A stretch of DNA of 64,000 nt, from assembly GCF_024320785.1 (NCBI RefSeq), contig NZ_JANDBC010000003.1:434001-498000 (forward strand), read 5' to 3'. Of the stretch, positions 46,475 through 55,832 are shown piece after piece (within the stretch, counting starts at the first letter, position 1; every line of letters starts with the position of its first letter). The notes beneath the pieces were generated by a model that had not been told where the DNA came from, ran no database searches, and was given only the letters and a program-made list of their open reading frames with translations. The stretch comes from Gracilimonas sediminicola (GTDB lineage Bacteria; Bacteroidota; Rhodothermia; Balneolales; Balneolaceae). Position numbers and translations under genes: made by a program.

Positions 46475-47218
46475 ATGAAATTAGACGTTCTTGTTTTTGC
46501 TTCCCATCCCGATGATGCCGAGTTAGGCTGTGGCGGAACCATTGCCTCCCTTACATCTGCCGGAAAGAAAGTTGGGATTATTGATCTTACCAAAGGTGAA
46601 ATGGGTACCCGTGGAACAGAACAAACCCGTGCTGAGGAAGTTAAGAAAGCCAGCGAAATTTTATCTATTTCATATCGTAAAAATCTGGATTTGGGTGACT
46701 CGTTATTGCCCAACACCCGGGAGAACCAGCTTAAAATCATTGAACAGGTACGGGCAACCCAGCCACACATTTGTTTGGTAGGTGCTCCTTTCGACAGGCA
46801 TCCGGATCACCCCAAAGGAACACAGCTTGTACTGGACGCCCTTTTCTATGCCGGCTTAAAGAAGCTTCCGACCACCGATGATAATGGGGATGAACAGTCC
46901 ACCTGGAGGCCTTCCCATATCCTCCACTATATGCAGGACCGGCCTATGGAACCTGATTTTATTTATGATATTTCAGAGCATTGGGAAACAAAGAGAAAGG
47001 CCATGCTGGCTTACACCACACAGTTTAATGTGAGCGACCCCGGCGATGAGCCTTCCACCTATATCTCCACTGAAAATTATTTCAATCAGCTTGAAGGTCG
47101 CGCCCGGTACCTTGGGCACCTTGCAGGTTTTACTTTTGGAGAGGCTTTTAAATATTACTTGTCTCCGGCACCGCTGAAGAACTTTAACTCCTTTTTTAAT
47201 ACTTCACCAACGCGTTGA
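46475..47218 (+). CDS. bshB1: Bacillithiol biosynthesis deacetylase BshB1
   Basis: Removes the acetyl group from N-acetylglucosaminyl-malate on the way to the thiol bacillithiol. The 247-residue LmbE/PIG-L-type protein has the metal motif ASHPDDAELGCGGT near residue 11, TKGEMGTRGT and the second metal/catalytic block FDRHPDHPKG near residue 108. The TRGT and GLKK segments are characteristic of BshB1 among PIG-L proteins. No bshA or bshC is in the window. Bacillithiol use is known in some Bacteroidota-related lineages. Confidence 0.9.
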   Translation: MKLDVLVFASHPDDAELGCGGTIASLTSAGKKVGIIDLTKGEMGTRGTEQTRAEEVKKASEILSISYRKNLDLGDSLLPNTRENQLKIIEQVRATQPHICLVGAPFDRHPDHPKGTQLVLDALFYAGLKKLPTTDDNGDEQSTWRPSHILHYMQDRPMEPDFIYDISEHWETKRKAMLAYTTQFNVSDPGDEPSTYISTENYFNQLEGRARYLGHLAGFTFGEAFKYYLSPAPLKNFNSFFNTSPTR

Positions 47219-47337
47219 TTCATAAAGAATAATGATGAATCATGGCGGTATAATGTTAATCATTAATATTTTCCAGGTTATTACCTTTTCTACCTAAAAC
47301 ACTTTTGAATCATAAAACCCTCAAGATTTTCTCCAAA

Positions 47338-49428
47338 ATGAAGTCTTCCCTCTGTTATTCACTTATCGTTTTGTCGGCATGGATTCTGGTCTTTGGTTGT
47401 TCAATTCCACCAGCTGCAAATACTTCCATAGAATCACCCTCAAAGACTATCCAGATTGATTTTGGGTTAACTGATAGTGGTGCACCGTTCTACCTGGTAA
47501 CGCATAAGGGAAAAATCGTAATCGACTCATCATCGATGGGTTTTAGTTTTAAGCACCAACCTGACCTGTTAACAGGGTTCCAGATAACTGAAGCTCATTT
47601 CTCCTCTTTTAAAGAAACCTGGGAGAAACCCTGGGGCGAGCAGCGAAAAGTGATTAACCATTACAATGAAATGATTGTTGAACTTCAGGAAAAGGAATCC
47701 CCAAACCGTAAGCTCACGATCCATTTTAAAGCATTTGATGATGGGGTTGGGTTCAGATATCAATTCCCTGATCAAGAAGGGGTAGATTCACTCAGAATTA
47801 CAGATGAACATTCCATATTTAATTTAACAGGTGATCATACAACCTGGTGGCAGCCTGGAGACTGGGATATTTACGAGCATTTGTATAGTGAAACCAAATT
47901 CACAGAAATTAATGCCCTTGCTAAACGCAATGATCCCAACTTAGCTCAAACTTATATTCCTGAGAATGCCGTAAATACTCCGGTTACCATGAGAGATAAA
48001 GATGGTTTGCATCTCAGCTTTCATGAAGCAAACCTAACGGATTATGCCGGAATGACGCTCAAAATTGACCCCGATAATCTTAGTATGAGCAGTGAGTTAG
48101 TTGGTTCCGGGCGAACCGATTATAAGGTTAAAAGAGCTCTGCCTTTTTATACTCCCTGGCGAACCATTCAAATCACTGAAGACGCTGCCGGGTTAATTGA
48201 ATCAAACCTGATTGTAAACCTTAATGAGCCTAATAGGTTAGGAAATATTTCCTGGTTTAAACCCATGAAATACGCAGGGATATGGTGGGAGCTTCATCTT
48301 GGTAAAACCAGCTGGGGTTATGCCGGTGGCAATCACGGTGCTACTACGGAAAACGCCAAACGCTATATCGACTTTGCCGCAGCTAATAATATTGGAGGTG
48401 TATTAATTGAAGGCTGGAACACCGGCTGGGAACGTTGGATTGGTTTTGAAGATCGTGAAGGTGTTTTCGATTTTGTAACTCCCTACCCTGATTATGACCT
48501 TAATGAAGTTGTACGTTACGCTACCGAAAAAGGCGTAGAGATTATCATGCATCATGAGACTTCAGCAGCTCCCCGTACCTATGAGCAACAACTGGATACA
48601 GCTTACGCTTTAATGAACCGATTAGGGATCCATACGGTAAAAACAGGATATGTTGGGAAAATAATCCCTCAAGGAGAATATCATCACGGGCAATGGATGG
48701 TGAATCATTATCGAAAAGTGCTGGAGACAGCTGCTGACTATGAAGTTGCCATCAATGCCCATGAACCTATTAAAGCAACAGGGATTCGCCGAACGCTGCC
48801 TAATGCTATATCGAGGGAAGGTTTGCGCGGGCAAGAATTTAATGCCTGGGCTTCGGATGGTGGTAATCCTCCGGAACATTTACCAACGGTGGCATATACC
48901 CGAATGCTGGCAGGCCCTATTGATTACACCCCGGGGATCTTCAACATCAAACTGAGTCCGTATAAAGACAACAACCAGGTACACACCACCCTTGCCCAAC
49001 AACTCGCTTTATATGTAGTTATTTACAGCCCCATTCAAATGGTTGCAGATTTACCGGAAAGCTACCAAGGTCAGCCCGCTTTCCAGTTTATCCGGGATGT
49101 AGGTGTTGACTGGGAGCAATCTAAAGTGCTTAGCGGTGAAGTAGGTGACTATGTAACCATGGCCCGTGAAGAAAAAGAAACCGGAAACTGGTTTTTGGGC
49201 AGTATTACAGATGAAAATGAACGATCGGTAGCCATCGATTTCAGCTTTCTTGATTCAGATACTGAATATGAAGCCACTATTTATACCGATGGCAAGGATG
49301 CGCACTGGGATGAAAACCCCACCAGTATTAATATTGACACAACTACTATTAACAAAGATACTAAAAGAGAGTTTATACTGGCACCGGGTGGTGGATTGGC
49401 TATCAGCCTAAAGCCGATTGTGAACTAA
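47338..49428 (+). CDS. GH97 family glycoside hydrolase lipoprotein (inverting type)
   Basis: A 696-residue lipoprotein: signal peptide with lipobox VFGC at about residue 19-22. The ATG at 47338 is preferred over a TTG at 47305 because it gives a normal signal. An N-terminal beta-sandwich (to about 290) precedes the TIM barrel and a C-terminal domain. Glu407 (HHETS), Glu476 (AHEP) and Glu500 (RGQEFN) have exactly the spacing of Glu439, Glu508 and Glu532 of SusB, and the retaining-type Asp is absent (KTGYVG), so an inverting alpha-glucosidase-like mechanism is likely. No SusC/SusD pair is nearby. Confidence 0.92.
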   Translation: MKSSLCYSLIVLSAWILVFGCSIPPAANTSIESPSKTIQIDFGLTDSGAPFYLVTHKGKIVIDSSSMGFSFKHQPDLLTGFQITEAHFSSFKETWEKPWGEQRKVINHYNEMIVELQEKESPNRKLTIHFKAFDDGVGFRYQFPDQEGVDSLRITDEHSIFNLTGDHTTWWQPGDWDIYEHLYSETKFTEINALAKRNDPNLAQTYIPENAVNTPVTMRDKDGLHLSFHEANLTDYAGMTLKIDPDNLSMSSELVGSGRTDYKVKRALPFYTPWRTIQITEDAAGLIESNLIVNLNEPNRLGNISWFKPMKYAGIWWELHLGKTSWGYAGGNHGATTENAKRYIDFAAANNIGGVLIEGWNTGWERWIGFEDREGVFDFVTPYPDYDLNEVVRYATEKGVEIIMHHETSAAPRTYEQQLDTAYALMNRLGIHTVKTGYVGKIIPQGEYHHGQWMVNHYRKVLETAADYEVAINAHEPIKATGIRRTLPNAISREGLRGQEFNAWASDGGNPPEHLPTVAYTRMLAGPIDYTPGIFNIKLSPYKDNNQVHTTLAQQLALYVVIYSPIQMVADLPESYQGQPAFQFIRDVGVDWEQSKVLSGEVGDYVTMAREEKETGNWFLGSITDENERSVAIDFSFLDSDTEYEATIYTDGKDAHWDENPTSINIDTTTINKDTKREFILAPGGGLAISLKPIVN

Positions 49429-49465
49429 GGTAATCTGAGTTTAAGATAAAGAATGCTTCTAACCG

Positions 49466-49601
49466 TAAGCAAACCCAGTGATGAGATACGCCCGAATGCG
49501 TATGGGTAAACTGAATTACAACGGTCACACGGACTTTAAACCGTCAGACCGAGATGCTAAGGCAATTTAACACGACTTAGATTCGAACTCAGGCTTGCTT
49601 A
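49466..49601. repeat. Inverted repeats and hairpins between convergent genes
   Basis: TAAGCAAACC (49466-49475) pairs with GGCTTGCTTA (49592-49601) with one mismatch, enclosing hairpins ATACGC/GCGTAT (49486-49503) and GGTCacACGG/CCGTcaGACC (49523-49550). No T run is present, so it is not a standard terminator. The right arm includes the stop codon of the minus-strand gene. No gene is seen in this 170-base gap. Confidence 0.45.
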
Positions 49602-51563
49602 GTCCGGCTCAATACTCACAAAACGTTCGATATTCCGTGACATCTCGATCCGGGTAACCAGAGATTTAACGATTCTTTTATACAGCTCTGTACCCAAAAT
49701 TTTATCCTCTATGCCGGCATCAATGTTTGGATTGTCATTCACTTCAATCACATACACCTTGTCGCCCAGCATTTTCAGATCAACGCCATAAAGTCCGTCT
49801 CCCATTAATGAGGCGGCTTTTGTTGCTGCTTTAAGAACTTTTTTGGGCACTTCATACAAAGGAAGCGTTGATGCTTCGCCTGACTGATCCTTCTTTGACC
49901 CTTTCCAGTTGTAAATCTGCCAATGCCCCTTTGCCATAAAATACTTGCATACGAACAAGGGTTGATTATCCAGCACTCCTACTCTCCAGTCAAAATCAGA
50001 AGGGAGAAATTCCTGGCCAATCACCAGGTCAGAGGACTTGAATAACCGCTGCAGCGACTCTTCCATCTCCTGTGCATCCTTCACCTTGCTAACACCTATC
50101 GAGAACGCACTGTCCGGTTGCTTGAGGATCATTGGGTATTTAAGGCCGGCTAAATCTTTCTCTTTCAACATGCCTTTATAAAAAACGAAGGTTTCGGGAG
50201 TGGGGATGTTATTCACCTTCAATCGCTCATGAAGATAAATTTTGTTGGAGCACCGAAGGATTGACCACGGGTCGTCAATTACAGCCAGTCCTTCTGCATA
50301 TGCCTTTCTGGCAAACTGGTAGGTGTAATCATTTACGTTTGTGGTTTCCCTGATAAACAACGCATCAAACTCGGAAAGCCGGTTGTAATCATCTTTGGTG
50401 ATGAATTCGATATAAATGTCGAGTTCATCTGCTGCCTCTTCTATTTTTTTCAGAGCTTTTTTGTTGGAAGGGGGATTTTCTTCCGTGGGATTCACAAGAA
50501 TAGCCAGGTAATACTTATAGTTTTGCAGCTTGGTGCGCGGAAACCGTTTGGTTTCAAAATATTGCCTGGCAAAATCCTGTATGTAATGCTGCTCATCAGC
50601 GGGTACTTTGTTCATGCTAAGCGGCACAATTCGTTTAATGTCCCAACGGTTTGTTTTTAAGAAATGAACCTGAAACAAGGGGGACTCGAACATTTGGTAT
50701 AGACTTAGCCCCAATGCTTTATAGCTTTTATCTACGGTCTGACCAAAGTACACATTCAGAACAAACTTGCTCTCTTTTATTTTATCCAGCGATTTCTGAA
50801 TAGTCTCATCAATATCATCGGCTATAGAGCGGATTACTCCCAAATCCCGAAAGTCGCGGATGGTCGTGACATTAGGAATAGCCCGGTGTGCCCGGGCCGA
50901 TGCCAACAGCGAAACATAGTAGCCAAAGCTCTGATACTTGTAGGAATTGCACAGGTTGAAAACCCTCAACGGACGATCGGCAAACCGTTCATTATTGGAG
51001 GTGTACTCTTTGGATGAAACCACTTCAACATTGGCGAGTTCCAGCTTCCAGTTCTTGGGATTGTCCACCACAATTACATTCGAAATGCGAGTTTTACCCT
51101 CCGGCTGAGGTAGTTCCCAAACCATCCTCAGTGCATCTTTACCGTCTTCATAATAGTCACTAAGCAATTCCGTGGATTCAAAACCTGCTTTTTTATACCA
51201 ATTGATGAGTTTACGGTCCTCCGCATATGCCTCAAGAGAAACCCTTTCTGCCCCTTTCTCAGCAGCTAACTTCCGAACGTGATCAAGCAAACAATTCCCT
51301 ATACCCTTACCCTGATAATCCGGATCTACAACAATGGAGAATATTCGGATGGTCTTTTTATACAGATACAGAATCAGGCTACCTACAGGTGTGGGGCCAT
51401 CGGCATCAAAAGTTTCGGCAATCCAAACCTGCTGAAAAGTGCTTTTAAGGCTTAAGTCGAGCGTTCGTTTTGGGCTTTGTTGAAAATAAGGGAAAGCTTT
51501 TTGTTCAAGCTTTAGCAAAAGGTCAAGGTCTTTTAACCCCGAACTTCTGATTGATACATCCAT
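49599..51563 (-). CDS. GNAT acetyltransferase fused to RimK-type ATP-grasp ligase
   Basis: A 654-residue three-part protein. Residues 1-150 form a GNAT domain with the acetyl-CoA motif DYQGKGIGNCLL near 81-92. About 165-420 match the RimK-like ATP-grasp N-terminal (RLAN-type) region, with VFNLCNSYKYQSFGYYVSLL. About 430-640 form the ATP-grasp: PMILKQPDSAFSIGVSKV, DWRVGVLDNQPLFVCKYF and the metal site YVIEVNDNPNIDAG. ATP-grasp enzymes of this group join an amino acid to a carboxylate; the product here is unknown. It is a single gene with its own short upstream region. Confidence 0.85.
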   Translation of the reverse strand: MDVSIRSSGLKDLDLLLKLEQKAFPYFQQSPKRTLDLSLKSTFQQVWIAETFDADGPTPVGSLILYLYKKTIRIFSIVVDPDYQGKGIGNCLLDHVRKLAAEKGAERVSLEAYAEDRKLINWYKKAGFESTELLSDYYEDGKDALRMVWELPQPEGKTRISNVIVVDNPKNWKLELANVEVVSSKEYTSNNERFADRPLRVFNLCNSYKYQSFGYYVSLLASARAHRAIPNVTTIRDFRDLGVIRSIADDIDETIQKSLDKIKESKFVLNVYFGQTVDKSYKALGLSLYQMFESPLFQVHFLKTNRWDIKRIVPLSMNKVPADEQHYIQDFARQYFETKRFPRTKLQNYKYYLAILVNPTEENPPSNKKALKKIEEAADELDIYIEFITKDDYNRLSEFDALFIRETTNVNDYTYQFARKAYAEGLAVIDDPWSILRCSNKIYLHERLKVNNIPTPETFVFYKGMLKEKDLAGLKYPMILKQPDSAFSIGVSKVKDAQEMEESLQRLFKSSDLVIGQEFLPSDFDWRVGVLDNQPLFVCKYFMAKGHWQIYNWKGSKKDQSGEASTLPLYEVPKKVLKAATKAASLMGDGLYGVDLKMLGDKVYVIEVNDNPNIDAGIEDKILGTELYKRIVKSLVTRIEMSRNIERFVSIEPD

Positions 51564-51632
51564 CGGATAAGCAGTTAGTTATAAACTAATTTACGCTATT
51601 TTTTGATGGATAAAATAGCCTTCAAAAAAATA

Positions 51633-52442
51633 TTATCCCTTTAATTCCTCTTCCTCAAAACATGCTCTGATCTCATTCATCAAGAAACTGTGAACAGATG
51701 CATTGCCTGCTATTATTCTCTGCCCGAACAGCCAGTCGCCTTCTCCCTTCCAGTCGGTAATAATACCTCCGGCTTCCTTAATGATGAGCACACCGGCGGC
51801 AACATCCCAGGGACTTAGCCCATATTCATAAAAACCTTCAAACCGGCCACAGGCCACATTGCATAAATCCCAGGCAGCCGATCCCGGTCGCCGAACACCG
51901 TGAGTTTTCTCCATCATGCGCTTAAAAAGCTTCAGATAATTATCCACCAGGTTCAGGTTATTATAAGGAAATCCTGTTCCTATCAATGATGAAGAAGGGT
52001 CCTCGTTCTGTGAAATCCATATCCGTTCCTCATTCAGATAAGCCCCACCGCCTTCGGTTGCGGTGAATAATTCATCGTTAGCCACTTCGTACACCAAACC
52101 CACTTTAGGCTCCCTATTTTCCCACAAAGCTATCGAAACGCAATAAACCGGAAAAGAATGAGCAAAATTTGTGGTCCCGTCGATGGGATCAATAATCCAG
52201 ATACGCCCCTCCGGGATGGATGCCCTCGCCTGTGACTCTTCGGCCAGAATATGATCATTAGGAAATGCCTCCTCAATCACCTCTATGATTTTCTTTTCAG
52301 AATTCACATCGGCATCGGTAACCAGGTCATTTTTACCTTTCAGCTTTACGTCTAATGAAGTCTTGTCGGCATACTCCCCGATGATTGTTGCCGCTTCCTT
52401 AGCTGCCTGTTTGGCTACTTCCAGCTCTTTTGAATAATTCAA
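51633..52442 (-). CDS. Inositol monophosphatase family protein
   Basis: A 269-residue Mg2+-dependent phosphatase (SuhB-like). Metal motifs are EESQARA near residue 63, IDPIDGTTNFAH near 83 and the C-terminal SPWDVAAGVLIIKEAGG. The substrate could be inositol-1-phosphate or another sugar/nucleotide monophosphate; SuhB also has an rRNA-transcription role in E. coli. The start is a TTG at 52442 with an AAGGG ribosome binding site six bases upstream. It is divergent from rpiB. Confidence 0.92.
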   Translation of the reverse strand: MNYSKELEVAKQAAKEAATIIGEYADKTSLDVKLKGKNDLVTDADVNSEKKIIEVIEEAFPNDHILAEESQARASIPEGRIWIIDPIDGTTNFAHSFPVYCVSIALWENREPKVGLVYEVANDELFTATEGGGAYLNEERIWISQNEDPSSSLIGTGFPYNNLNLVDNYLKLFKRMMEKTHGVRRPGSAAWDLCNVACGRFEGFYEYGLSPWDVAAGVLIIKEAGGIITDWKGEGDWLFGQRIIAGNASVHSFLMNEIRACFEEEELKG

Positions 52443-52582
52443 TTTATACCCTTTGGTTTTGGTTTGAGGAATAAAGATTAAAGATAGAGATTAAAAAGCG
52501 GGATTTCCTTGCTCATCGCCTTTAATATCAACCAAATTTTGTGGATATTTGGGGCCAATTTCTTACCTAAATCAAAGATGTG

Positions 52583-53023
52583 ATGGTCATCCCCATAGCA
52601 AGCGATCATGCCGGTTTTCCTGCCAAGGAAATGGTAAAAAAAATACTGGAAGAAATGGGACATACTCCCGTTGACTACGGAACACATTCCGAAGATTCTG
52701 TCGATTACCCCGACTTTGCCGTTAAAGTATCCGAAGTGATTAATAATGGCGAACATGAGCAGGGAATCCTGGTTTGCGGGAGCGGACAAGGAGTATGCAT
52801 GACGGCCAACAAGTATCCCAAAATAAGAGCTGGATTGGTCTATTCACCCAAATCTGCGAAAATGACGAGACTGCACAACAATGCCAATGTAATGTGCTTG
52901 CCCGGCCGGGAACTGAATGAATCTGAGATCAGAGAAATTATTGAAGCCTGGTTTGCCACTGATTTTGAAGGCGGCCGCCACGAGCGACGCGTAAATAAAA
53001 TCGAATCATTAACCCAAAAGTAA
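52583..53023 (+). CDS. rpiB: Ribose-5-phosphate isomerase B
   Basis: Interconverts ribose-5-phosphate and ribulose-5-phosphate. The 146-residue protein has IASDHAGFPAKE at the N-terminus, the active-site segment VCGSGQGVCMTANKYPKIRAGL and the C-terminal RHERRVNKIESL. The ATG at 52583 is preferred over a GTG one codon earlier. It is nine bases upstream of glyA and probably co-transcribed with it and tatC. Confidence 0.95.
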   Translation: MVIPIASDHAGFPAKEMVKKILEEMGHTPVDYGTHSEDSVDYPDFAVKVSEVINNGEHEQGILVCGSGQGVCMTANKYPKIRAGLVYSPKSAKMTRLHNNANVMCLPGRELNESEIREIIEAWFATDFEGGRHERRVNKIESLTQK

Positions 53024-53032
53024 CCGCCGCCG

Positions 53033-54331
53033 ATGAAATCCCTTCAAGAGCAAGATGCCCAAATTTTTGACCTTCTTGAAAAAGAAACTGACCGACAGAA
53101 TTATAACCTTGAGTTAATCGCCTCTGAGAACTTCGCTTCCAAAGCTACCATATCTGCGATGGGCAGCGTGCTTACCAATAAATATGCGGAAGGCTATCCC
53201 GGTAAACGTTATTATGGCGGCTGTGAGGTTGTTGATGATGTGGAGGATATTGCCCGCGACCGAGCTAAGAAGCTGTTTGGAGCCGATTGGGTGAATGTAC
53301 AACCGCATTCTGGTGCAACGGCCAACGCTGCGGTTTATCTTGCCTGTATGAAGCCCGGCGAAACCCTGTTAGGTTTTGACCTTTCCCATGGCGGTCACCT
53401 TACCCATGGTTCACCCGTAAACTTCTCCGGTATCAACTATAATGCTGAGTTTTATGGAGTGAACAAAGAAACCGGCCGACTGGATATGAACATCATCCGC
53501 GACCGGGCCCTTGAAGTGAAACCCACCATGATCTCCATTGGAGCTTCGGCTTACCCGAGAGATTATGACTATGAAGCTTTCCGAAGCATTGCGGATGAAG
53601 TGGGTGCTTTACTTTGGATGGATATGGCGCATACCGCAGGACTGATTGCTACGGGTAATCTCAAAGACCCTCTACCCCACGCGCACGTTGTAACTACAAC
53701 CACTCACAAGACATTGCGCGGTCCAAGAGGCGGAATGATTTTGGTTGGCAAAGATGGTGAAAATACCATCGGGGTGACTGCCTCCAAATCCGGGCGGACA
53801 AAGAACTGGGGTGAAGTTTTTGACTCGGCTGTATTTCCGGGAACTCAGGGTGGTCCGCTTATGCATGTGATTGCTGCCAAAGCGGTTTCTTTTGGTGAAG
53901 CTTTGCAGGATGATTTCAAGGAATATCAAATCCAGACCCAGAAAAATGCCAAAGCTATGGCGGCTAAGTTCATGGAAATGGGCTATAACCTGGTCAGTGA
54001 CGGGACCGATAATCACCTGATTCTGATCGACCTCCGAAACAAAGGCTTGAATGGTAAAATTGCAGAAGATGCGCTTGGAAAATCAGCCATCACGGTAAAC
54101 AAAAACATGGTTCCTTTCGATACTGAAAGTCCTTTTGTGACTTCCGGAATTCGGATTGGCTCTCCGGCAATGACAACCCGTGGCCTGAAGGAAGCTGAAT
54201 TTGAGCAAATTGCCGTGTTGATTGACCATGTACTGCAAAAACCGGAAGATGCTGACACCCATAAGAAAGTAGAACAGGAAGTACGCGACCTTTGCGATCG
54301 TTTCCCTCTCTATGATTTTGTAACCGCATAA
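53033..54331 (+). CDS. glyA: Serine hydroxymethyltransferase
   Basis: PLP enzyme that turns serine and tetrahydrofolate into glycine and methylene-tetrahydrofolate, the one-carbon donor for ThyA. Visible are the N-terminal [36 protein letters not shown] and the PLP Lys226 in [14 protein letters not shown]. Length 432 is standard. It follows rpiB by nine bases and precedes tatC. Confidence 0.97.
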   Translation: MKSLQEQDAQIFDLLEKETDRQNYNLELIASENFASKATISAMGSVLTNKYAEGYPGKRYYGGCEVVDDVEDIARDRAKKLFGADWVNVQPHSGATANAAVYLACMKPGETLLGFDLSHGGHLTHGSPVNFSGINYNAEFYGVNKETGRLDMNIIRDRALEVKPTMISIGASAYPRDYDYEAFRSIADEVGALLWMDMAHTAGLIATGNLKDPLPHAHVVTTTTHKTLRGPRGGMILVGKDGENTIGVTASKSGRTKNWGEVFDSAVFPGTQGGPLMHVIAAKAVSFGEALQDDFKEYQIQTQKNAKAMAAKFMEMGYNLVSDGTDNHLILIDLRNKGLNGKIAEDALGKSAITVNKNMVPFDTESPFVTSGIRIGSPAMTTRGLKEAEFEQIAVLIDHVLQKPEDADTHKKVEQEVRDLCDRFPLYDFVTA

Positions 54332-54344
54332 GGCAGGAATCAAA

Positions 54345-55205
54345 TTGGAAGAACGCCAAATCATGCAAGGTGAGCCGCCCAAGGCCCAGAAACCGGCCGA
54401 CCGCACCGGCACCATGTCTTTTCTCGATCATCTGGAAGAGCTCCGCTGGCGCATCATCAAGGGACTGATTGGGGTTTTGGTTGGGGTGGCCATCGCTTTT
54501 GTGTTCTCAGATTTCTTTGTGGAGAAAGTAATGCTGGGTCCCACCCGTGCCGACTTCTTTATGTATGATATACTTCGTGTGGATGCAGTCAACTTTGAGC
54601 TTCAGAGTCGGCGTTTACCCGGGCAGTTCTTCACCTTTTGGGGCACCCTTTTCGTGATGGGTTTTGTGATTGGCTCTCCCATTTTCATTTACCAGATCTG
54701 GGCTTTTGTGGAGCCGGCACTGGAATCAAGAGAAAAAAGAAAGACCTTTTTCAGCACCTTCTTTATTACATTTTTCTTTCTGCTGGGTGTGGCCTTCGGA
54801 TACATGATCCTGGTTCCCTTTGCCCTGCAGTTTTTTGCCCAGTTTCAGATCTCGGATATCATTCGCAACGACTTTGATATCAACGAGTACTTCAGCTCCG
54901 TTTCGATGTGGGTGGTTGCCTGTGGTATCATATTCCAGATACCGGTGGTAAGCTACTCACTTTCAAAAATCGGATTACTAACGCCGGATTTACTCAGAAA
55001 ATACCGCAGACATTCCATTGTATTTGCATTGGTGATATCTGCGATGCTAACTCCACCCGACCCGATTTCCCAGATTCTTATCGCCCTGCCGCTAACCGTT
55101 CTTTATGAACTCTCGATCTGGATTAGCCGGTATGCCATGCGAAAAAGAAAGAAGGAATTGGAAGAAGCTATAACAGGAGTTTCAGAATCCGACTCCTCCC
55201 GTTGA
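54345..55205 (+). CDS. tatC: Sec-independent translocase subunit TatC
   Basis: Receptor and core of the twin-arginine translocase, inner membrane, 286 residues. The signature MSFLDHLEELRWRIIK (about 24-39) starts the first of six membrane helices, and the second periplasmic region and PFALQFFAQF are typical; the C-terminus is cytoplasmic and charged. A TTG at 54345 (AGGA six bases upstream) and an ATG at 54363 are both plausible starts; the added six residues do not affect the domain. TatA/B genes are not in the window. Confidence 0.95.
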   Translation: MEERQIMQGEPPKAQKPADRTGTMSFLDHLEELRWRIIKGLIGVLVGVAIAFVFSDFFVEKVMLGPTRADFFMYDILRVDAVNFELQSRRLPGQFFTFWGTLFVMGFVIGSPIFIYQIWAFVEPALESREKRKTFFSTFFITFFFLLGVAFGYMILVPFALQFFAQFQISDIIRNDFDINEYFSSVSMWVVACGIIFQIPVVSYSLSKIGLLTPDLLRKYRRHSIVFALVISAMLTPPDPISQILIALPLTVLYELSIWISRYAMRKRKKELEEAITGVSESDSSR

Positions 55206-55245
55206 TTAATCTGCCATCTCATATGGTTTTAAGCCAGCGAAGCTT

Positions 55246-55253
55246 TATCTTTG
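55246..55253 (+). promoter_or_regulatory. Possible promoter element before the FKBP gene
   Basis: TATCTTTG matches the Bacteroidota -7 pattern TAnnTTTG, about 70 bases before the FKBP-like start. No matching TTTG at the -33 position is seen, so support is weak. Confidence 0.25.
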
Positions 55254-55322
55254 ATCGAAATAAATTGAAGGCACAATAGTTAAACAACTATCTAACCAAA
55301 CTAAGAGAATAATATCATCTCA

Positions 55323-55832
55323 ATGAATATCACCCGCTTGAAAAGCTCCATTTTAGTCACCCTTTTTGTTTCTTTGCTCATCGTTTCCTGCGATACTAAT
55401 AACGATCCCCGACGCATTGACTATTCTGATGTACCCGAACCTTTTTCCATTGACAATCCGGTTAGCGTAGATACAACCGAGTCGGGCCTTATCATTTACG
55501 TGATTGAGGAAGGCTCCGGAGATCTTGAAGTGATTCCCCGCGACCAGATTTCTTTTTACTATACCAAGCGCTACAAAGATGATTTGGATCGGATTATTGG
55601 AAGTTCTTATGCCAATGGAGTAACGTTTCCACATACCGGTCCTGTAACTCCTACAAGTACAAGAAGTGTTATCAGCGAAAGCCAATTCAGAGAAGGTGTT
55701 ATAGGTATGGTTGAAGGTGAAAGAAGAGTACTGGTACTCACCCCACCGGTGTTTGGTTACTTAGGAAATTCCTACACCTACACAAATGATACCGTTTGGA
55801 TAGACATCGAGTTGGAAAGTATCGCCCTCTAA
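55323..55832 (+). CDS. Divergent FKBP-type lipoprotein
   Basis: A 169-residue lipoprotein with lipobox IVSC at about residue 20-23. The rest is a minimal FKBP fold: VIPRDQISFYYTKRY, GVTFPHTGP, FREGVIGMVEGERRVLVLTPPVFGYL and a last strand VWIDIELESI. Several residues that line the prolyl-isomerase pocket in FKBP12 appear changed (the F-D pair reads I-G, the pocket Trp is Phe), so activity is doubtful. Probably anchored in the outer or inner membrane facing the periplasm. Its 3' end overlaps alr, on the other strand, by four bases. Confidence 0.75.
   Translation: MNITRLKSSILVTLFVSLLIVSCDTNNDPRRIDYSDVPEPFSIDNPVSVDTTESGLIIYVIEEGSGDLEVIPRDQISFYYTKRYKDDLDRIIGSSYANGVTFPHTGPVTPTSTRSVISESQFREGVIGMVEGERRVLVLTPPVFGYLGNSYTYTNDTVWIDIELESIAL

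Noticed and set aside
49577-49597. T-arm-like sequence on the minus strand (CTGAG TTCGAAT CTAAG), suggesting a tRNA
   Set aside because: One stem pair is mismatched, the acceptor partner and D/anticodon arms are not found at tRNA spacing, and the 5' part would lie in the coding end of the ATP-grasp gene.
49466-49601. Integron attC-like site
   Set aside because: The terminal arms lack the conserved core-site sequences and the flanking genes are convergent rather than arrayed in one direction.
54083-54431. Overlapping antisense open frames across the end of glyA and start of tatC
   Set aside because: Both strong genes on the plus strand explain the region; the antisense frames overlap each other and show no family motif.
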